This document shows positions 26,162 to 34,080 of a stretch of 64,000 bases of DNA, piece by piece. The stretch is taken from positions 147,566-211,565 of the forward strand of contig PLRS01000074.1 of the NCBI GenBank assembly GCA_003164035.1. The letters are read 5' to 3'. Position numbers and translations under genes: made by a program. The stretch is from Bryobacterales bacterium. Its GTDB lineage: Bacteria > Acidobacteriota > Terriglobia > Bryobacterales > Bryobacteraceae. Positions within the stretch are counted from its first letter, which is position 1. Every line of letters begins with the position of its first letter. The notes under the pieces were generated by a model. That model was not told where the DNA came from. It did no database searches and saw only the letters and a program-made list of their open reading frames with translations.

Positions 26162-27478
26162 TTATATCGCGCCCTCCACCGTCGCGATATCCACCAGCCC
26201 GCTTGCCCCGTATAGCGCCGGCAAGATCTTCGCCGCCGGATACCGCCGCCGCAACGCGGCCACCTTCCTCGTCCCCGCCCGGTACGCCGGCAGGTACATG
26301 CGCCCCAACAGCGGATGCCGCCCCCATGCGCCCGAAAGCTTGTCGGCGCGCTCCGGCGAAACCAGAAAATCGCGCCGCAGGATTTTGGCCACCTCGGCCT
26401 GCACGGCGCCTTCGCCCCACGTCAGAAACGACGACTGGTTCTTGGCATCGTCCTGCAACAACGCCAGCAGCACCCCGATCTGCAAATCGGGATCGGGCAA
26501 CTCCTCCACCTCCATCACCCCATAAGCCATCAGAATCGCGTTGTTGGCGATGCCTTCGAACAGCGCCGCCGCGCGCGTGTTCATCGTCAAAACCGAAGCT
26601 TCGAACCCCACCGCCCCCCGCCAGTAAAGGTGCTGTAGATAGGCGAATGTGGTGACGTGCCCCGGCACCACTTCATGGCTCACAAGCTGCAGGAACTCCG
26701 GCAGCGAAATCTCCAGCGACGCGTTGATCTCGTAGGTCGCTTCATACTCCGGGCTGCCATCGGCGCGCCGCTTGCGTCCCAGGTAATTCATCGAGCCGGA
26801 AAACCACGCGTCGCGAATCGCCAGAAACTCGATGTTCGCCCGCGGCACCGTTCGCAATTCCGGCGGCAGGTGCGGCGCCACGTTGGCCTCCGTCAATCGA
26901 TCGAAGTGGCTGATCGCCGCCGCTCCCAGCAGCCGGATCGATGCCATCGGCACGCGGTGGCTCGCCCGCCATCCGTCCACCGCCGCCTGCAAATCGGCCG
27001 GCCCGCCGAGCAGCTCCGCCACGCGCTCGCGCTTGGCCATCGGGTCGGAAGCCTCCGGCGCCTGCGCGCACGACGCCTCCACGCAACGGTCGTAGGAAAC
27101 CTTCGCGCCGCGGCCTAGAATCTCCATCGCCAGGTCCCACATGGTCTCGAAGCACTGCGCCAGTCCCGCGAAGTACTCGCCGCGTATGCCGCCAAGCGCC
27201 GCGGCCGCGCGGTTCAGCCCCTCGATGGCGCCGGGGATATCCACCTTCGCCAGGTACGCGTCGATCGCGGCTACGTCCGGAGATTTCGCCGAAACCCCGC
27301 CCGATTGCCGCACGGGCACGGCCTCCGGCGCCGTGTACGCCAGCGGCAAAGGCTCGTCGCCGAACCATGAATCGGCGATGAAGCGCCCCGTCCCCGATGC
27401 GCTCATCACGTCTCCGCCCCACAGCGTGTCTATGCCCAGAATGGCGTTGCCAACTACTTCCTCTAACCGCGCGCTCAT
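26162..27478 (-). CDS. Probable HExxPGH zinc metallopeptidase (DUF885-like)
   Basis: A 438-residue cytoplasmic-looking protein. SHEVVPGHVTTFAYLQHLYWRG contains HExxPGH, the metal-binding motif pattern of DUF885-type peptidases, and the second half (EGIANNAILMAYG, LLALLQDDAKNQSSFL) is helical as in that family. No signal peptide is present. ATG 27478 overlaps the stop of the upstream transporter gene by ATGA, implying translational coupling, so it probably hydrolyses peptides imported by that transporter. Its stop is 4 bp from the convergent tssM stop. The exact family assignment is tentative. Confidence 0.7.
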   Translation of the reverse strand: MSARLEEVVGNAILGIDTLWGGDVMSASGTGRFIADSWFGDEPLPLAYTAPEAVPVRQSGGVSAKSPDVAAIDAYLAKVDIPGAIEGLNRAAAALGGIRGEYFAGLAQCFETMWDLAMEILGRGAKVSYDRCVEASCAQAPEASDPMAKRERVAELLGGPADLQAAVDGWRASHRVPMASIRLLGAAAISHFDRLTEANVAPHLPPELRTVPRANIEFLAIRDAWFSGSMNYLGRKRRADGSPEYEATYEINASLEISLPEFLQLVSHEVVPGHVTTFAYLQHLYWRGAVGFEASVLTMNTRAAALFEGIANNAILMAYGVMEVEELPDPDLQIGVLLALLQDDAKNQSSFLTWGEGAVQAEVAKILRRDFLVSPERADKLSGAWGRHPLLGRMYLPAYRAGTRKVAALRRRYPAAKILPALYGASGLVDIATVEGAI

Positions 27479-29481
27479 CGCTCGCTCTCCTTTGTCTTGC
27501 GCACCGACCCGAACCAAAGGTACCCGCACAGACCGGCGAATAACAGCACCGATACAAATTGCGAAATCAACTCGTTGCCATAAAACGGCGTGCGGATCCA
27601 CCCTTCCGTGTAGCCCGGTATCAGGCGGCAACCCGCACCCGCCACTCCGCCCAGCGCACCGCCCGCCATCAGCCCGCTGGCGATGATCACGCCCCGTTCG
27701 CGCACCCGGCCGCCGCGCTCGCCGCCCAGTTTCCGGCTGCGTTTGCCGATATAGTGCGCCAGAAATCCGCCCACCAGAGCCGGCGTGTTCAGCTCCAGCG
27801 GCAGGTACATTCCCAAGGCGAAGATCAGCGCCGGCACTTCCAGCATCTCCATCACCACCGCGATCGCCGCCCCCGCGCCGAACAATATGTACGCCACCGG
27901 CTGCCGGCTCATGAACCCTTCCACCAGAGCCTTCATGATCGACGCCTGCGGCGAGGGCAGCACCGCGCGCACGTCGCCCGGCGCCGCTTCCCCGAACTGA
28001 AACGCGCGCGCCAGCATCACGATGGTCAGCCCCACCGCCACCGACGCCGCGACCACTCCCAGGAATTTCACCTTCTCCTGCGCGGCCGGCGTCGAGCCCA
28101 GCCAGTAGCCCGTCTTGAAATCCGTCACCGCCTGTCCCGATACCGAAAGCGCGGTGCACACCATCCCCGCCAGCGCCATCACGAAGAACATCCCCGTGGT
28201 GCCCGAAAGGCCGAAACGCAGCAGCACAAGGGAGGAAATGATGATGGTCAGCATCGTCATCCCCGATACCGGATTGCGCGCCACGGTGGCAATCGCGTTG
28301 GCCGCCACGCTGGTGAAGAAGAACGAAAACACCAGCGCCAGCACTACCCCCATCAGAATCGCCATCGGGTCGTGCGACAGGCTGCCGAAGATCATGCCTA
28401 CCGCCAGCGCGCTCACCACCACTCCGATCAGGATGGTGGTCGTCTTGATATCGCGGTCCGTCCGCTCTCCCGACGATTTCTCTCCCACCCGAAACGCGCG
28501 TAGCGCCACACCGAACGAACCTGCCACAATCCGAATCGATTTGGCGATTCCGAAGATGCCCGCCGTGGCGATGGCGCCCACCCCCACGAACCGCACGTAG
28601 CCGCGGAAAATCCCCGCGGCCGTCATCTTGGCGATGGGGATCGTCGCCGGGTATACCGCGGCCGTGTGCTCGCGGCCGATCATCCACACCAGCGGCACCA
28701 GCACCAGGTTCGACAGCACCCCGCCCGCGCACAGAATCAGCGAGCTGCGCAACCCCATCACGTACCCCAGCCCCAGAATGAACCCGATGGCATCGAAGCT
28801 CACCGCCACCTTGGCGCGCTCCGTCATCATCCGCACCGCCGGAACAAACTGGAAATCCACATATTCCTTCCACACCTGGAAGGTAGTGACCAGGAAGTCG
28901 TAGACTCCGGCCAGCAGCGTCGCCTGCAGCAGCAGCTTCGCCTGCGAGCCGCCCTTCTCGCCGGTCGCCAGCACTTCGGTGATCGCCGTCGCTTCCGGGT
29001 ACGGCAGCTTGCCGTGCATGTCGGCCACAAAGTAGCGCCGCAGCGGAATCAGGAACAGCACGCCCAGGCAACCGCCGGCTACGCAGATCAGGATGGTCTC
29101 GGCCGGGTGCGGATCGAGCTTCAGAATGTAAAGTGCGGGCAGGGTAAAAATGGCGCCCGCCACCACCGATCCCGCCAGGCCTCCAATGCCGGTCACAATC
29201 ACGTTTTCAAGCACCGTGGACCGCCGCGGGTAGAGACGCGCCAGGCCGATCGCCAAAATGGAAATCGGGATCGCCGCGTCCATCACCTGTCCCACCTTCA
29301 ACCCCGAATACGCCGAGGCGATGGTGAACACCACGCACAGCAGAATACCCCACCCGATCGAGCGCGGCGTGAGTTCCGCCAGTTTCTCCGACGCCGCGAC
29401 CGGCGGTTGGTACGTCTCTCCCGCGGCGAGAGGCGTGTACGCGTTGCTGGGAAGCCGTTTGGCTGGAAGGGCCGTTGCCAT
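27475..29481 (-). CDS. OPT-family oligopeptide transporter
   Basis: A 668-residue polytopic membrane protein with about 14-16 predicted hydrophobic helices. The N-terminus after the tail reads ELTPRSIGWGILLCVVFTIASAYSGLKVGQ, and LPYPEATAITEVLATGEKGG is characteristic of the OPT superfamily (the PYP element). These transporters import oligopeptides, or metal-chelate peptides in the YSL branch. ATG 29481 follows GAGGAGAAG; earlier in-frame codons would add an unlikely 46-residue leader. It is translationally coupled to the metallopeptidase gene and divergent from the small secreted Cys/His protein. Confidence 0.92.
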   Translation of the reverse strand: MATALPAKRLPSNAYTPLAAGETYQPPVAASEKLAELTPRSIGWGILLCVVFTIASAYSGLKVGQVMDAAIPISILAIGLARLYPRRSTVLENVIVTGIGGLAGSVVAGAIFTLPALYILKLDPHPAETILICVAGGCLGVLFLIPLRRYFVADMHGKLPYPEATAITEVLATGEKGGSQAKLLLQATLLAGVYDFLVTTFQVWKEYVDFQFVPAVRMMTERAKVAVSFDAIGFILGLGYVMGLRSSLILCAGGVLSNLVLVPLVWMIGREHTAAVYPATIPIAKMTAAGIFRGYVRFVGVGAIATAGIFGIAKSIRIVAGSFGVALRAFRVGEKSSGERTDRDIKTTTILIGVVVSALAVGMIFGSLSHDPMAILMGVVLALVFSFFFTSVAANAIATVARNPVSGMTMLTIIISSLVLLRFGLSGTTGMFFVMALAGMVCTALSVSGQAVTDFKTGYWLGSTPAAQEKVKFLGVVAASVAVGLTIVMLARAFQFGEAAPGDVRAVLPSPQASIMKALVEGFMSRQPVAYILFGAGAAIAVVMEMLEVPALIFALGMYLPLELNTPALVGGFLAHYIGKRSRKLGGERGGRVRERGVIIASGLMAGGALGGVAGAGCRLIPGYTEGWIRTPFYGNELISQFVSVLLFAGLCGYLWFGSVRKTKESER

Positions 29482-29574
29482 TCTTCTCCTCGACTGCGAC
29501 GAACCAGCATATGCTAGCACCGTGGGGGCGGCCAAGCCTTTTGGCCTGTCACTGGTAACAGGACGAAATTGGTG

Positions 29575-29580
29575 TATAAT
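29575..29580 (+). promoter_or_regulatory. Candidate -10 box for the small Cys/His secreted protein gene
   Basis: A perfect TATAAT sits 20 bp before ATG 29601, predicting a leader of about 14 nt. No good -35 hexamer is found at the standard distance. Confidence 0.4.
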
Positions 29581-29600
29581 GCCTGACAGCACTCTCTCGG

Positions 29601-29969
29601 ATGCGTCGCGCGCTGGCATCGATCTTACTCACGCTACTCAGCTTTCCGCTGATCGCGCCGCTTCTCGCCAATACGGATTCCAGCCTGCCCGCCTGCTGCC
29701 GCCGCAATGGCAAGCACCATTGTTCGATGATGTCGATGGGCAGCCCGGCACCGGGTCCGGCAGTTAGAGCCGTTCGGCCAAGGTGCCCCTATTACCCGGC
29801 CGGCAATACCGTCCCCTGCGAGCCGGATGTCGCTTTGCCGGGGATCTCTCCGGCCGTTTTCGCCTTGCTCTTCAGCCGTCAAGCGGGCCAGGCGCGGACC
29901 GCCGCCGGGTACCGGCTTTCCTTCAGCCCCTCGCACCAGATGCGCGGACCGCCTCCTTCTCTCTCCTAA
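29601..29969 (+). CDS. Small secreted Cys/His-rich protein
   Basis: A 122-residue protein with a clear signal peptide (RRALASILLTLLSFPLIAPL, cleavage probably near LLA-N). The mature part begins with a compact Cys/His cluster, LPACCRRNGKHHCSMM, followed by a Pro/Arg-rich chain with two more Cys. The CC...HHC...MM arrangement looks like a soft-metal (copper-type) binding site, but this is inference. The next gene downstream (175 bp, with a palindromic repeat between) encodes a TonB-dependent receptor, suggesting a shared envelope function. Confidence 0.7.
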   Translation: MRRALASILLTLLSFPLIAPLLANTDSSLPACCRRNGKHHCSMMSMGSPAPGPAVRAVRPRCPYYPAGNTVPCEPDVALPGISPAVFALLFSRQAGQARTAAGYRLSFSPSHQMRGPPPSLS

Positions 29970-29994
29970 CTCGCTAATAACTCTACCAAGGACT

Positions 29995-30017
29995 CGTGGC
30001 GCACGCACTCGTGCGTG
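29995..30017. repeat. Short palindromic repeat GTGGCGCACGCAC...
   Basis: GTGGCGCACGCACTCGTGCG is a small inverted repeat. A near-identical copy (GTGGCGCACGCACTACTGCG) closes the window at 63979-64000. It belongs to a dispersed set of intergenic palindromes. Confidence 0.6.
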
Positions 30018-30071
30018 CCGTGTCGAGACTCTTCTCGACACCCGTCCCCTCGTACAGCACGCTATGCCGCG

Positions 30072-30103
30072 AGTCCGAGCCGCGACCGTAAGGGAGCGGT
30101 TGC
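30072..30103 (+). repeat. Half unit of the GAGCCGCGACCGTAAGGGAG repeat family
   Basis: One arm of a palindromic element that occurs as full inverted repeats at 33001-33062 and 47101-47187 and as fragments at 39111-39129 and 46932-46950. It lies in the leader of the TonB-dependent receptor gene. Confidence 0.75.
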
Positions 30104-30143
30104 CGGCGATGGTAGTCCCAAATTGTCACTCATAGGAGATTGA

Positions 30144-32465
30144 ATGGAAGCGTCTTATAAGAGGTTCGTGGTGTTAGCGGTTTCTCTGACCTTTGCCTCC
30201 CCGCTGCACGCCACCATTTTTGGGAGAATACAAGGAATCGTACACGACCCACAGCACCGGCCTATCGCCGGCGCGTCGGTCAGGCTGCGGGCGATTACTT
30301 CGGACTGGACTCAAACAGCGCAGGCGGGCGACGACGGTGAGTTCTCCTTCCCCACCGTACCCGTCGGCGATTACAAAGTCACTGTCACTCAGCCTAAGTT
30401 CGAGGCTTCCGAGCAGACCGTCACGGTTGCGTCCGGCTCATCGCTTGTTCTTCACTTTCAACTGGCGATCGCAGCGTTGAATCAAACCACCGTGGTCGCC
30501 GGCCAGCCCATCCTGGCCAATGTGGATTCGGTGACTCCCACCACCCTGGTCAATCGCGAGGATATCGCCCAAACTCCCGGCGCCGACCGCACCAACAGTA
30601 TGGCGATGATCACCGACTACGTGCCCGGCGCATACGTGACCCACGACATGCTCCACATGCGCGGCGGCCACCAGGTCGATTGGCTGATCGACGGCGTACC
30701 CGTGCCCAACACCAATATCGCCACCAATCTAGGCCCGCAGATCGACCCCAAGGACATCGATTACCTCGAAGTGCAGCGCGGCAGCTACGACGCGGAATAC
30801 GGAGACCGCACCTATGGAGTTTTCAATATCGTGCCCCGCAGCGGTTTCGAGCGCGACAACCAGGCGGAACTGGTCGCCTCTTTCGGCAACTGGTTCCAGA
30901 CTAACGACCAACTCAATTTCGGAGGGCACACCGAGCGGTTCGCGTACTACGCGAGTGTAAACGCGAATCGCAGCGATTACGGTTTGCAGCCTCCGATCGG
31001 GCAAGTCGTTCACGACGCCGAGAACGGGTACGGAGGGTTCGCATCTCTCTTATTCAACGCCAATCCCTCCAACCAGCTTCGCCTGACCGCGTCCTTGCGC
31101 CGGGATAATTACCAGATCCCCGTCGACCCCGATCCTAACTCGGCAGGAAATCAGGTTTATCCCAGTTACGGCCTCCACGATAGCGAGCGTGAACCTGATG
31201 GTTATATCACTTTCTCCTGGATTCACACCTTCAATCCAAACGCAAGGATAACCGTCTCACCTTTCTATCATTATAACCAGGCCAGTTATAACGCCTTGCC
31301 GAACGATGTGCCCGTGATTACCGATGTAAGGCAGACTGCCAATTACACCGGTCTGCAGGCCAGCGTGAACCTGACCGTGGTGAAGCACAATGAGGTTCAG
31401 GCGGGAGTGTACGGGTTCGTTCAACACCAGAGTAACTTCTTTAATAACGTCTTTACCGATTGCGGCGACACGTGTCAGAACTTCGGCCCATCTTCGGGTG
31501 CCGTCACCGGCGGCCTGGCCGAAACGTTCGTCAGCGACCGGTTTAAGGCGACGTCGTGGTTGACGTTGATCGCCGGGGTTCGCTATTCGCACTTCGACTC
31601 CGGTTCGGCCGGCGGGGGAACCCAGCCGGCGCTCGTGGAAAACGCAACGGACCCGCGCTTTGGTGTTGCCATCCGGGTGCCGCGCCTGAACTGGGTTTTC
31701 CGTGGTTTTTGGGGCGAGTTTTATCAGGCACCTCCACTGTTGACCGCCACCGGGCCATTGATCGACTTAGCCAACAGCCAGAGTCTGGCTTTCAGCCCGC
31801 TACGTGGCGAGCGCGACAAAGAATACCAGGTCGGCGTTACGATTCCTTATCGCGGCTGGGCGCTCGATGCCGACACCTTTCAGACCCGCGCCACAAATTG
31901 GCTGGACCATAGCAACATCGGCGAATCGAACCTATTCTGGCCACTCACTTGGGACGAGGCCCTGATTCAAGGTTGGGAACTCACGCTCCGTTCCCCCCGC
32001 CTGTGGCGCCGCGCGCAGGCCCACCTGGCCTATTCGAACCAGATCGCCCAGGCCGCGCCGCCTTTCACCGGCGGGTTGATCTGTCCCACTCCCATTCCCG
32101 CGGGCTGCGAGCCACCCCCGGGACTTGCGCCGGTGGACCACGATCAGAGAAACACCCTGAACTTCGGCGTCAACGCCAGTCTTCCCTGGCAGGCGTTCGT
32201 TTCGACGAACGTGTACTACGGCTCTGGATTCACCAACGGGACGCCGGATGCGCAGTATCCCGGCGACTCTCTGCCCCAGCACACCACGTTCGACATTTCG
32301 CTGGGAAAGAGCTTCGGCGAAGGCGAGAAATACAAGGTCTCGTTGAACGCTCTGAACGTGGCGAACCGTCGCATATTACTCGACAACAGCCTGACCTTCG
32401 GAGGCTTTCACTTCAACGACCCGCGGCAGATATACGCCGAGGTCCGTTGGAAATTTCACTATTGA
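30144..32465 (+). CDS. TonB-dependent outer-membrane receptor with carboxypeptidase-like N-terminal domain
   Basis: A 773-residue receptor. After a signal peptide (about 1-24) comes a beta-sandwich domain of the carboxypeptidase regulatory type (GIVHDPQHRPIAGASVRLRAI, FPTVPVGDYKVTVTQPKFE; about 30-115). The plug then shows DMLHMRGGHQVDWLIDGVPVPN and KDIDYLEVQRGSYDAEYGDRTYG. The remainder is a 22-strand-type barrel ending in an aromatic residue (KFHY). ATG 30144 is preceded by AGGAGAT. It is shorter than the roughly 1100-residue Oar-type receptors common in Acidobacteriota. Its substrate is unknown; the adjacent Cys/His secreted protein hints at a metal. Confidence 0.92.
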   Translation: MEASYKRFVVLAVSLTFASPLHATIFGRIQGIVHDPQHRPIAGASVRLRAITSDWTQTAQAGDDGEFSFPTVPVGDYKVTVTQPKFEASEQTVTVASGSSLVLHFQLAIAALNQTTVVAGQPILANVDSVTPTTLVNREDIAQTPGADRTNSMAMITDYVPGAYVTHDMLHMRGGHQVDWLIDGVPVPNTNIATNLGPQIDPKDIDYLEVQRGSYDAEYGDRTYGVFNIVPRSGFERDNQAELVASFGNWFQTNDQLNFGGHTERFAYYASVNANRSDYGLQPPIGQVVHDAENGYGGFASLLFNANPSNQLRLTASLRRDNYQIPVDPDPNSAGNQVYPSYGLHDSEREPDGYITFSWIHTFNPNARITVSPFYHYNQASYNALPNDVPVITDVRQTANYTGLQASVNLTVVKHNEVQAGVYGFVQHQSNFFNNVFTDCGDTCQNFGPSSGAVTGGLAETFVSDRFKATSWLTLIAGVRYSHFDSGSAGGGTQPALVENATDPRFGVAIRVPRLNWVFRGFWGEFYQAPPLLTATGPLIDLANSQSLAFSPLRGERDKEYQVGVTIPYRGWALDADTFQTRATNWLDHSNIGESNLFWPLTWDEALIQGWELTLRSPRLWRRAQAHLAYSNQIAQAAPPFTGGLICPTPIPAGCEPPPGLAPVDHDQRNTLNFGVNASLPWQAFVSTNVYYGSGFTNGTPDAQYPGDSLPQHTTFDISLGKSFGEGEKYKVSLNALNVANRRILLDNSLTFGGFHFNDPRQIYAEVRWKFHY

Positions 32466-32881
32466 GCGGACGCTCGCGGGACGTGGAAATTGTGGACGGC
32501 AACGCCGGAGATCGCGGCCGCCGCCACGAAGTTGAGCAACGCGACTTTCTTTAGAGCCTTGGGCCGCTGGTGAACCAGCCGGAACTCGACCAGTTCCAAT
32601 ACGCCTTCCATCGCGAGCTTGCGCGCGGCGCTGGAGGCGGTGAAAGTCCCTTGCCCGGAGCTGAGCAACGGGTTCAGTTCGGACTTGCGCAGGCTGCTGG
32701 CTACGTCCGCCAGGTTGGCCGCGTTCCAGGCGGCGAGCGATGCGACGAACCACTTTTTTCCGCTATCCCCGGTGTGGGGCACCACGTGGGTGTCCGCCAC
32801 GAAGTTCGCGGCGTCCGCGGCCGCCAGATTGGAACTTGCCGCCAGCAGCAAGGCACACACCATCCACCAACCGCTTCTCAT
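32459..32881 (-). CDS. Small secreted protein of unknown function
   Basis: A 140-residue protein with an N-terminal signal peptide (WWMVCALLLAASSNLAAADA). The mature part has a helical SLAAWNAANLADVASSLRKSELNPLL segment and a hydrophobic C-terminal helix (VALLNFVAAAAISGVAVHNF). It overlaps the end of the convergent TonB-receptor gene by 7 bp. The pattern suggests a periplasmic or membrane-attached helical protein. I cannot name a family. Confidence 0.65.
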   Translation of the reverse strand: MRSGWWMVCALLLAASSNLAAADAANFVADTHVVPHTGDSGKKWFVASLAAWNAANLADVASSLRKSELNPLLSSGQGTFTASSAARKLAMEGVLELVEFRLVHQRPKALKKVALLNFVAAAAISGVAVHNFHVPRASAQ

Positions 32882-33000
32882 CCGCTACCGGCCTCCGAAT
32901 TACTCTTCGGCGCGAAAAGCGGTTGTAAGAGCTGGGGTGAAAGGGCAGTGAAAAGGCCGGCAGCAACTGGCTTTCCAGTGGTTCTGTAACAACGGTGTCG

Positions 33001-33062
33001 ACCGCTCCCTTACGGTCGCGGCTCGGTAACGCGCAGCCGAGCCGCGACCGCCAGGGAGCGGT
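33001..33062. repeat. Full inverted repeat of the CCGCTCCCTTACGGTCGCGG family
   Basis: Arms 33001-33026 and 33037-33062 are reverse complements with two mismatches (TTACGG against CCGCCA) around a 10-nt loop, giving a hairpin of about 26 bp. It lies just downstream of the hydroxyacid dehydrogenase gene (leftward, stop at 33084), where it may stabilise or terminate that transcript. Confidence 0.85.
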
Positions 33063-33083
33063 TGCTAAAAGCGTGGCTGTTGC

Positions 33084-33992
33084 TTAGTTCGCGGCGGCCT
33101 TCTGCGGGGATTTGACTTCGATCCCAGCCATCGCTTCGATGAAGGTCACGATGGCGGAGTGGTCCAGATCGCCTTTGCCTTCGGTGATCAGCGCCATCAG
33201 TATTTGTTGCACGCTGCTGGTCAGGGGAAGGGCCACCTTCATCGATTCGGCCGCCAGCAAGGCGTTGCGCAGATCCTTCTGATGGAGGCGAATCCGAAAG
33301 CCGGGTTTGAAATTGCGTGCGATCACCATTGGTGCCTTGGCATTCAGCACCGTGCTGCCCGCCAGGCCGCCCTTGATGGCGTTGAACACCACCTCCGGAT
33401 CGAGACCGGCCTTAGTCGCCAGCACCAGCGCCTCGCCCACGGCGGCGATGTTGCATGCCACGATAATCTGGTTGGCCAGCTTGGTAACGTTGCCGGCGCC
33501 CACCGCGCCGGTCAGGGTCACGCTCGATCCCATGATTTTGAGGATCGGAAGCACCTTCTGGAACACGGCTTCCTCGCCGCCCACCATGATGGCCAGGGTG
33601 GCGTCGACCGCCTTGGGCTCGCCGCCGCTCACCGGCGCGTCCAGGAACGCGACGCCCTTGGCGGCGCAAGCAGCGCCCACTTTTTGCGCCACGATCGGGC
33701 TGATGGAGCTCATATCCAGCAGGATCGAGCCTTCCACGGCGCCTTCCAATGCACCCGCCGGTCCGAGCACGGCCTGCTCCACTTCGGGGCCGTCCGGCAG
33801 CATGGTGATGACGATCTCGGTCCGCGCCGCTACATCGCGGCACGATTCACCGCGCGCCGCGCCGTAACCCACCACCCGGTCCAACAGCGCCGGAACAATG
33901 TCATAGGCCACCACCGTATGGCCCGCCTTCAACAGGTTCCGGGCCATGGCGTTTCCCATGATACCCAGACCGATAAATCCGATATTCGACAT
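33084..33992 (-). CDS. NAD(P)-dependent 3-hydroxyisobutyrate dehydrogenase / 2-hydroxy-3-oxopropionate reductase family
   Basis: A 302-residue beta-hydroxyacid dehydrogenase. The N-terminal Rossmann motif is GFIGLGIMGNAMARNLLKAGH; the substrate motif is DAPVSGGEPKA; the catalytic-Lys block is GAVGAGNVTKLANQ and the C-terminal motif is HQKDLRNAL. These are the four family signatures. The reaction is reversible oxidation of a short beta-hydroxyacid (tartronate semialdehyde, hydroxyisobutyrate or similar); the substrate cannot be fixed from sequence alone. Start ATG 33992 has AAGGAAAA ahead. The next upstream gene on the same strand, 88 bp away, is an acyl-CoA-synthetase-like ligase. Confidence 0.9.
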   Translation of the reverse strand: MSNIGFIGLGIMGNAMARNLLKAGHTVVAYDIVPALLDRVVGYGAARGESCRDVAARTEIVITMLPDGPEVEQAVLGPAGALEGAVEGSILLDMSSISPIVAQKVGAACAAKGVAFLDAPVSGGEPKAVDATLAIMVGGEEAVFQKVLPILKIMGSSVTLTGAVGAGNVTKLANQIIVACNIAAVGEALVLATKAGLDPEVVFNAIKGGLAGSTVLNAKAPMVIARNFKPGFRIRLHQKDLRNALLAAESMKVALPLTSSVQQILMALITEGKGDLDHSAIVTFIEAMAGIEVKSPQKAAAN

Positions 33993-34080
33993 GTGACTTT
34001 TTTCCTTTTTTCCCCCACCCTATTTGCTCTGGCAGGTCGAATCATAAGAATAACGGATTTCACCGTCTCAAGCGCCGCCG

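Noticed and set aside
27479..29071. Upstream extension of the HExxPGH peptidase frame to 969 residues
   Set aside because: It overlaps the OPT transporter in another frame and has no sensible composition. The ATGA overlap at 27475-27478 is the expected junction.
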